Source: Paguma larvata
Taxonomy: Eukaryota; Chordata; Mammalia; Carnivora; Viverridae
NCBI GenBank assembly: GCA_030068075.1
Contig: CM057841.1
Location: 46,603,030-46,667,029 of the forward strand
Length of the DNA stretch: 64,000 nt
Direction of reading: 5' to 3'
Positions 47,674 through 57,945 of the stretch are shown here, one piece after another. Positions within the stretch are counted from its first letter, which is position 1, and each line of letters starts with the position of its first letter. The position numbers were made by a program, and so were the translations under genes. Under the pieces are notes generated by a model, which did not search any database, was not told the origin of the DNA, and saw only the letters and a program-made list of their open reading frames with translations.

Positions 47674-50600
47674 CTAGCTTGCAGGCTCCTGCTCTCGAGG
47701 CCCCATACGCCTGAGGTCAATCATCTGAAGCCGTTCCAGGACAATCTGGAGCTGTTCCACAATGCCGCCTTCTTTCTCTTCACCTTCCTCAGGCAGTTCT
47801 GTCATGGGAAGCTGGAAGGCGTGGCTCAAGTAGCTATTCACGGTCTGTTTGTCCAGGCTGGGATCAATGTTCATCAGGGCTTCACGTACCTTGGGTAGGG
47901 TTACTTTATCACGGCTACCCCACAAAGAAAGAGAGATAGGCCTTGACCCTTCCTTTCTGTACCCCAGACCCCAAGATGTCCTCTGCTGAGCTTGAGCAGT
48001 ATATAGTGCCCAGCAACAAGCTCAGTGCACAGGGAGATCCAAGGCCTTGAGATGCCACCCTGTGGCCCAACCTGCAGGACATACCTATGGCTAAGTGGGC
48101 CTGAGGACCTCAGGAGTTACTCACAGTTCCAAGCCCAGCTCCTGCTTTAGCTCTTGTAAGTACTCATCCTTTTCATCCATGTACTGTTCCCATAGCTTTT
48201 GCACAAAGGGCATACTCTGGCCCTCCTCATCCTGGGAGGGTCCACAAGGCAGGATGAGGACACGTTGGCTGGGGTCCAGCAGAGACTAGGGCAGGGGTGG
48301 GCAAGTTCCTGGGCAACCCCCACTCCGTGACACACACACACACACCTACCTCTGTAAACAATGAGCGGTAGTTGAGCAAATCTGCATTGCTACTGTTGGG
48401 ATGCCAGCCCCCTGCCTCCATCAACTCCTGAATTCTCTCTTCCTTCTTGAAGGGGAAGGTGCTCTTGAGGACAGTGCTATGAGGAGACACAAGGGCCAAC
48501 AGGCCTGGCTGAGGCCTACCCACTTATCTTCCTGTACCACTGTGTCAGTCCCAGTAGTGCTCAAAAGGGACAACTATTGAGGATGCGAGCCCTTCCTGTC
48601 AGGCTCCCCTTTCCCATGCACACCTAGGAGCCTGGTCAGAGGAAATGTCGGGCAGGAGTTTGTGGTGGCTGGACTGGTCTCTCACCTTAAGTTTTCCATG
48701 GTTATCAGCCCCTCGTTCTGACTATCAGCATTTGTCATCTCCTTCAGCAACTGTACCACTGTCTCCTTCTGCTTGATGTACACACTCTCGCTCCTCTACG
48801 GGGAAGGAGGCATTGACAAACTTGCTGCTTCTTGGAGTGGTAGGGATAGAGCTGTCCTATGTGAGGGACAACGGATGGAGGGCCAGGTCCAACCTTACCT
48901 TTCCCATCAAGACTGCATAGAACTGACTCATGACCTCATTAGAGCGGAAGAGCTTGATATGTTCAAAGATGGTGTAAGCCCAGGCCATGGCATCACCAGG
49001 TCCAAAGCGATGCTCCAGGAAATTGAAGAAGAAATCTGGGAATTTCTCTTTCTGCAGGGTTGGGGACGACTGCTTAGTAACCCGGCCCGATGGTGGGTTG
49101 GCCCTCCCCACTACACCTTGATGGAATTCCCTGGAGGACTCTGGAGGCCATACCAGGCCAAAATGGCCCATAAAATCTGACCTGCTCCTCAATAAGACGC
49201 TCCTTCCAAGCATCCTTGAGGAGGTTTACCACATCCTTCTTGGTTGGCTTCTTGTTCTCCACATTGCCATCAAATCGAAGGAAAGCGGGGATGGCTTCCC
49301 CATAGCCCTGGAACGTAGAGTGTCAGTTCATTTCTGGGCCCAGGCAGAGCCTAAGATGGTTCCTCCAGAATCTCCAGTCTTAGCAGCAAGGCCTGGCCAT
49401 CCAGACTCTGGCCCCAAGCCTCCCAAGCCCAGGGACCCCTACCAGACCAGGAAAGAAGTCTTTTTCCCGGAGCAGCCCCTCGCCGATCTCCTCCAGGAGC
49501 ACATCCACCAGCTGGTCACTGTTCTTGCCCTCTGCCAGCATTTGCCAGCGTTCTGGGCCCCCAGCCACCACATCTGCAGGTGGGAAGAGGGAGCTAGAGT
49601 CCAAACCACATCGCTGAGCACTCCCTGGGAGCCCAATGGCCATCATTACCTTCACATTTGGCCCAGTCAGGCCGTGGTGTAGAGGTACGCTGGATCTCCT
49701 GGAGCTCAGAATAAAATTGGTCCCGCTCCTTCATTGTGGTCATGTGTAACTGCAGCAGCATCTCATGCTCCTTGCAGACCTCTTCGTAGTCACTTCTCAG
49801 GCTGTCCAGCTATGGACAAGGTAATTGATCCTTGCTACCCAGCTTCATAACCCTGGCCTACCCTGCCTGGCCTGCCTGCCCACCAGCACCTGTTCCTGCA
49901 GATCCTTGTTGATCTTCTCCTGCATTTCAAAGTCCCTCCTGGGGACCACATCTCCAAAGTTGGCTTTCATGGTGTTGAGTTCCATCTGTGTGCGGGTCAG
50001 GTCTTGCCGGGTCATCTTCAGAGCCAGTGTTAACTTAACGGGGTCTTCGCCCCAGATGCCTGTCAGGGTACCGGCCAGCTTACATCACCCTGGCTATAAG
50101 GCCTGTAGCCAGGGCAGGGTTAGAGTGTCCCTCAGGGCTTGTCCCAGGTCCTTCTCTCCCTGCTTGGGAAGCCCTGGGTCTATACCACAACACTAATAGC
50201 TTAGAACTTCGAGCTAGAACAGAGAAGTCCAGGAGATGGGATACCAGGCCTGTCCTGCTCTCAGAGAGTCTCAGCTGCGTTAGCTGCCAACAATTGTTTC
50301 CTACTTAAACAACGAGTCTATGATTCTCAGTCCAGCTCAGGAGATCCACAGACAGGCAGCAGCAAGAATATCCCCCCACCCATACCCCCACCCCACTCCT
50401 GGCATTGTGAATGGGCATGGAATGAACAGACATTAGGGGAGTTGAATGGGGATGAGTGGCGAAGCTCCTCTAGTGCCTCCTCAGGGGAGAGAAACCCACC
50501 TCAGGCTTACCTGGGGACTGAGCTAGCGACATGTCTTCCCGCTGGTACCGCAGTTCATTCAAGTCTGCAATGAGGATCTTGCGGGCATCTCGCTCACTGA

Positions 50601-53600
50601 GGTAGTGCAGGTACTCCTCAGCCAGGTTCTTCCTCAGTTTGGACACCTGTTGGGAAGGTGGCTGTGTGGTCAAGGGACTGTACTTAGCTAGCCATCAAAG
50701 GGAATGGGATGGATGCTAGGTGGCCACATCAGGGCTTGAGAACAGAAAAGGTAAAGGAATAAGGAGACCGGCCATTCCTGAGAATCCAGCAAAGGGCCAA
50801 TGCTTCCTCCTGTGGAGAAAGTCTGGGAGCCAAGAAGCAGGACTGCTGTCATTTGGGGCCACATGGAGCCAGTGCTAAGCCAAGGAGGAAAACAGAATGT
50901 GGAAGTAGGGCCCCTGGAAGTAGGTGGTGGCTCAGTATATCATTCCAGGCAGAAGGGTAGAGAGTTAGGGGATCACCTTAGTGCCCAAGGCCTCAGGCCA
51001 CCCCTGGGCTGGAGGTAGCAGTAATTCAGGGAGCTGGTCACCACACTACTCCCATTCACCTCACTCTGCAATGAGATCTTCTCCTCGTTCTTTTTGTCAA
51101 TGAGTTTTAGCAAATTCATCTTCTCTTTCTTCAGCATGGAGATTTCATATTTCTCCTCAGCCCTCATGGCCAGGATCCTCTCGTTGCAGTCCTCATTCAC
51201 AATGACAAGCTTGGCCTTCAGGGGCTCCAGGGCCCGAATCTTCTCCCTCTGGTGGGCTAAGCAGGGACAGGTGGGAGACTCCCTTTGGGACCATGGAGAG
51301 CAAACAGCCAGGAGACACTGATCCAAGGTCACAGTGAGTGGCTATGTCCCTTGCAAACTCCAGGGGTCTATGCATGCCTTGTTCAAAACATGGCCCCTGC
51401 TTAAGGCCTTTCTGCATTTACTTTTAAACCAGAGACATAGTCTAGTTGAGGACTGGGGTTTCATCTGTGCCCTTTCTCTCTATAGCCTTTAATTTTTTTT
51501 TTTTTTTTTTAACATTTATTTATTTTCAAGAGACACAGAGACAGAGCGTGAGCAGGGGAAGGGCAGAGAGAGAGGGAGACACAGAATCCGAAGCAGGCTC
51601 CAGGCTCTGAGCCGTCAGCACAGAGCCCGACGCGGGGCCCGAACTCACAGACTGTGAGATCATGACCTGAGCTGAAGTCGGCCGCTTAACCGACTGAGCC
51701 ACCCAGGCGCCCCTCTATAGCCTTTAGTCCTGCAGCTGTACCATGCCCAGCACCTCCTAAGCCTGATTGGGGAGCCTCATTATTTCCCAGGGGTACTCAC
51801 TCCCTCCCGGGGTTCACTCTCAATAGTAAAGTTACTCTCTTTCCTACAGATACTGCCTTACCATACTTCCCAAGGACAGGAAGTGGTCAGGTGCTCTGTC
51901 ACAGGACAGTGTAAGCAAAAAGGCTGAGCAAGGCTTGGCGACCTCAAGGCCTAAGTAGTAGCTGCCTTAACACTGCTGCATAACCCCAGAAGGTCAGAGT
52001 TGGATCCTCTCCATGTCTTCCAGACTGGACCCAGGCACAGAGGCTGCAGTCTTACCCAGCATCACCTCATATGCATTCTTGATGGAAGATAGCAATGGCT
52101 TGTACGTTTTAAAGTCCTCTATGAAGAACTCGAAGATTTCTCTGTAAGGCTGGCAAGAAAAGAGGACTTGTCACCTCCTGGCCTATAGCTGCCACTCTGT
52201 TAAGTTTAGAAATATTGTAGCATGAAGCTGCCCAGTGACCCACATTCAAATAAATGCTCCTGGGCACCACATGGGTCTTAGTGCCAGGAAGCTGGGGGGC
52301 AGCTCTGTCCCTCTATCTGTTCTCTGGAGGCTTCTCCTGGTACTATCTCTGAAGCCTAGCAGAGGGCTGCCCCCTCTGTATCTGAGCCCCATTCTGGCTC
52401 TCCAGACAGCCAGCCTTCTCCAAGCACTGTGCCTTAGTTAGCCTTTCACCATCATCCCCTTGCCATCATACAGACCTGTGAGGGCAGGAGGAGACTGAAG
52501 GCTCTAGCTTTGTATTCTGACCTCCAAGTAAAGATGTGGTTTCCTGTCCAATTTGTACACACAGAAGTTTTTAGGTGCAGCATTATGTCCTGGAGTTAGC
52601 ATAGGCTCTGGAATCAGCCCTGAGTTCATATCCCATCCCTACTACTTCTTATGCCTTCTCTGAACTTCTGCTTCCTCGTTGATGAGGTACCTTCAGCCTA
52701 TGAGATTGAATACAAGGCCCCATTCAGGGCCTGGGACACAGCTGGTGCTCAGCAAGTGCTTCTGTCTGTGACTGAGTCAGAAGTAAGGGATTTCCTGTCA
52801 TCATCCCTGTTTGAACAGAGATTTGGTGATTCCATCCTTAATATGTACCAGAATCTAATCTACATCTATGTTTCTTTGTGTCTGGGCTAAGTTCCCCAAG
52901 CTTGGGTCTGTCATGTCTGGGCTGGCAAACACTGCATAACGCCTGCCTGCCCAATTGCCAGGATTCGGTCTCTATTCACTGATGTCCAACAACCCAAACT
53001 AGGCACTGGGGATCACAAAGCTGAAGGAAACTGGAGACAGCATCCAGTCTACCTGAATCAGGTGTGGAAACTCAAGCCTCAGGAGAGTTTTGGTTCCATA
53101 CTGGTAGCTTTGCCTGCTTGCTGACTTTGTCATAGAACCTGTTTCCCTTACCAGGAATAGGGACCCAAAAGAGAAGGGAGAGGATAGTCTCTCTTGAGGT
53201 CTGAATGGTCAGTCCTAATGAGTAAGGTTTCCTCCCACCTGTCCTCCTGCCCTTCCCACACTTATTCTGTAGCTCTAACCTGCAACCTCAGCTCCTGGGC
53301 AGAATCTGTGCTCAGGTCCAGCAGGAGGAGCTCCTTGCGTAGGTAGTTCTCTAGCTGCTCCAGGTACCTCGGCTTAGTGCCCAGGGGCTGCTGCCGCCAG
53401 CTACTGCAGGGTATGTGGGATAAGATGTGATGCACACCCCACAGGGCTCTTGCATCCTTGGTCTGGGGCAGCACACACCCTTTGGTGTCTCCGGGCCCAA
53501 TGCTGGGTCTGTACCAGCCCATCCACCACAGTGCTGACCTTGACTTACCCTGCTCGTTTCCGGTAATCGTATGAACAGGGCTTTCGATTATGCAGAATGG

Positions 53601-56600
53601 TCTGACCACTGGTGTATGTGGGCCATGGGGACAGGTGGCCACCAATGGAGAGGTGACAGGACTGCAGGAAGAGACAGGTGAGGTTACCAAGGCAACGTTG
53701 CTCCCACTCCTGATGCTCCTCTCCATCCTCCTCCCTCTACTCTTAATTTTTTCCCCCAACATCTTTCTCTCTTTTTTTTAAGTAGGCTCCATGCCCAACA
53801 TGGTGCTTGAACTCACGACCCCAAGATCAAGAGTCACATGGTATACCAACTGAGCTAGCCAGGCACCCTTCCTCAACATCTTTCTCTTTCTCTTTTTTTT
53901 AAATGTTTATTTATTTTTGAGAGAGAGACAGAGGGCAAGCAGGGGAGGGGCAGAGAGAGATGGAGACAGAATGGGAAGCAGGCTGTAGACTCCGAGCTGT
54001 CAGCACAGAACCCAACACAGGGCTCGAACTCACAAATGGTGAGATCCTGACATGAGCCAAAGCCAGATGCTTCACCGACTGAGCCACCCAGCCACCCCCC
54101 AACATCTCTTAATATGGTTCATAATTAAGAATGTGGGCCCTAGCAGCAGGTAGTGACTAAAGCCAATGCAGATTACCAGGTGGGGATGGACCCTGACTGG
54201 ATGGGACCAGAAAAGCCTAACATCTTGAAGCAAGAGGTGATAATGTCCGTGATGTTCATTCAATAAAGCTTGAACAGGTATATGAGAGGAACTGAGGTTG
54301 CTCTGGGAGAGGGGGTGTATCTCAGGTTTAGAGGCAGGGCACACAAACAGCCTGGGTAGCACCAACACCTCAGGGAAACAGCAAGAATTTTTTTTAATGT
54401 TTTTATTCATTTTTGAGAGGCAGAGACAGAGACAGAAAGTGTGAACCGGAGAGGGGCAGAGAGAGAGGGAGACACACAATCTGAAGGAGGCTCCAGGCTC
54501 TGAGCTGTCAGCACAGAACCCCGAGATCATGACCTGAGCCGAAGTCAGATGCTTAACCGACTGAGCCACCCAGGTGCCCCCATAGGTCTTTAAAATTCTT
54601 GCTGTTGGGGCGCCTGGGTGGCTCATTCCATTGAGTGTCTGACTCCGGCTCAGGTCATGATCTGGCAGTTCGTGAGTTCGAGCCGCACGTCGGTCTGTGC
54701 TGACAGCTCAGAGCCTGGAACCTGCTTCGGATTCTGTCTCCCTCTCTCTGTGCCCCTCCCCTGCTCACATTCTCTCTCTCTCTCTGTCTCTCAAAAATGA
54801 ATAAACATTTTAAAAATTAAAAAAAAAAGAAAGCCTTAAGTTTTCTTTTTGTTTAAGAAGAACTATCAAGAATAAATTTTTTAAATAGGTAAAAAAAAAA
54901 GAGTAAATAAAGTATAAATAGGCAAATTGGAGAAATAAGCCAAACTGTTAAAAATCAAGCTAGAAAAACAATATTTTTGAATTTTATCAAAATTGTGATT
55001 TTTTATAAAAGTACCAAGTAATCCTGAAAGACACCCAGGAATTTGTCAAAGAAGCACCTAACCCTAGTGAATTAATTATAAGTTTTTCAGACTTCCAAGA
55101 CTTCCAAAAGGCCAGGACTTGTGTTCTATCTGCCATTTCTGTGGGGAGAAAAGATGGTCATCCTACATTGATTCCAGGGCAAATGCGGCATCCAGGTCTT
55201 GGTTATCATTACCACCCGGCCTCCACCAGCAGATGGGTGCAAAGAGGTGTTCCACGGGAGCTCCTAGCTGTCTGCTTCCTCCTGCAGGTGAAAACGGGAA
55301 GGGGCGTGGCGGGGAGGCGGGGTGGTGTGAAGGAGCAATGCCCTCTGGTGGTTAAGAATGGTGGTGTTGCCACGAACGAAAGAAAGTGCCTAGGCCCAAG
55401 TACGCTATGGGGTGGCAGGTGCATGGGGGTGGCAGGTGCGTGGAGGTGGCAGCATGTGCCCCAAGTCATCGGGTATTCCGAGGCCGTGGCTGCGCTTGGT
55501 CTTTGCGAAGAGTCCACACTGACCCCCTTTCCCTCTCTGGAATCTGGTCCCCACGTTGGGAGTCTCCATCCTCATAAAGTGTGGATCCCATGTGTCCTCA
55601 AATTCCCCATAGGGGACACACACAAAGAAAACCACCACACAGCCCACAATGCTCCACTGTGAGTTGGAGTTATAAGTTTGAATCGCTTCTCGGCCTTTTG
55701 GCTAAGATCAAGTGTGGAGTTATAAGTTTGCTAAACTGGGTTTTTAAAAAATAATAATATTGTGTTTTTTCATCTGATTTGGACAATGGCTGTTTGCTAA
55801 TTAAATAAATAATTACAATCCTATGATCATATCAACAAAAGCCCAAAAGTACTTAATAAGACAGCATTCATTATTATTTTCTTTTTTAAGTAAGCTGTAT
55901 GCACAACATGGACTTGAACTCAACACCCAGAGATCAAGAGTCTCACACTCTAGAGACTGAGCCAGCCAGTTGCCCCAAGACAGCATTCATTTTTATATAA
56001 AAAATTAAAAGAACAGGGATGGAGGAAGGACAGTTTCCTGAGGTTAGTAGAATCTCTTAGATCCAACCCAGAGCCAGAAACATGAGAGGGGAACATCCCT
56101 TAACCCTTGCCTTTACACATTTACTCACAGCATTATGGAGATCTCAACATATGCCAACCACTCAAGTACCCTATCAGGCACCGGGGCCATACAGAAAAAG
56201 AGAACATATAGTCACAGCCCCGAAGGACTGTGTGTGACCATCCCAGCACCTAGCACAGTGCCTGGCATACAGCAGGGTGAATGAAAAAATGAGGTCCACT
56301 CCAGAACGTTGAAGGGGAAGGGTGTTGGTGGGCAGGGGCTAAGTGTCTCTCTGCCAGGGGAGTCTGGAAAGGCTTTTCAGATGAGGTGCAGCCAGTGTGC
56401 ACACCTCTACCCTAGAGCCTGATGGGTCTGGACACTGTAAGCCACACTCCCCTGATTGGGGAGAAGCTGCTCTGGGGGGCATGTTTCAGGTGGGTGGTGC
56501 TTTTGGGTTGCAGAGAGGGAGGCAGATAGGGTCTGGGAGCTGACACTTGGGTTTCCAGCACATTGCCACTAACCAGTGTCTTCTGTTTCTGAAAAAACTT

Positions 56601-57902
56601 TCGATTCTGGGTGCTCTTGTTTTCTGTGAGGAAGGAGTCATCTATGGTCACTCCTGAAGGCTGCATGTGTGTTCTGCACAGAAAAGGGGAAGACAGTGGT
56701 AGATGACAGAGCTCTAAATAGGGAGAGCACCTCTACCCTTCCCAGATCCACAAGACATGGCCTCTTTTCCCTGCAGAGCTAGGCTCTGGGTCTTCCCAGC
56801 AGTGCCTACAGATTCCCAGAGACGCTGCCAACAAGCTCCTGGCCCTGGGCCCAAAACATTTTCCTACATTCCTGGAAACCTTCTCATGCTGAGAATCTCA
56901 TCAATTCCTACAGCGACAGGATACTTTCATGAGCGTCCTTCACGAGCCCAGAGAACTCTGTGGACTGATACTTTCATTCAGTGTTCAGAGGAGTTTCATG
57001 TTTGTGACTGGCATATTCTGGGGGTATGAAACCAAAGGCAGGTGCTATAGGACAAGAAACACAAGGCTTGAGGTCCAAGAGTCCTTATCCTGCACTTCCT
57101 GGCTAAAGGGCCGGGAGTTTGACATCTGGGGTTCCAACAGGAACCTCCAGGCAAGTCATCTGACCTCTCTTAGCCTGGTTTTTTCATAAGGAAATGGAGA
57201 CAATTCTTGCTTTTCCTATCTCACAAAGTTGATATGAACATTAATAAGAGGAAAAGAGATATGCAAAAACAGCCTGTAAACTGCAAGGAACTGTGCAGAT
57301 GTTAATGATGACAGTAAGATGGAAGCAAAGTGGATTCTAAGGAGGTCTTTAGCTCCTAGGCCTCTGGGGAGGAAGCACCGTCCTTGCTCAAGCTAGGAAG
57401 GCATTTGGGGATCAACAGGGAGGGCTGCTCATGGGCAGGCAGATCCAGGTGAAGAAAAGGAAAAAGTAATCCCGAAAATCCATGGTGGCGGTGGGTCAGG
57501 GTCATTTATGCTGCCAGACAGGCCTGTGTCTTTGTTCCCTTTGCTAGCCAGTGACTTTGGGAATACTGTTTAACCTCTCTGAACCTCAGTGTCTTTGTCC
57601 ATAAAAGTGAGACTAGGACTACTTGTACTCCAGAGAAGTTGAGAGCAGTAAATGTGAAACCAGTTGGGAAACCCTGTCCTGCAGGGTTCCTTAGTCCTGC
57701 TCCACCGAGCAGTGAAACCCAAACTCCAGTCCTCTCTTATCTCTCGATTGGACAAGTATGAACAAAGCATGTCAAATAAGCTGCTGCTGTAGAAAAGGAA
57801 GGGTTTTGGCATTCACGCACTCCCTCCCTCTCTCAAAAATAAATAAACATTAAAAAATAGTCATATGTTCTACCGACCGAGGCAGTTGGGGACTGCCCCT
57901 AT

Positions 57903-57945
<43 letters not shown>

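Noticed and set aside
55141..55662. 173-codon plus-strand open frame in TSNAXIP1 intron 2
   Set aside because: Low-complexity GGTGGCAGGTGCG-type repeats drive the length; no domain, no splice context, and it runs into the U2 pseudogene flank.
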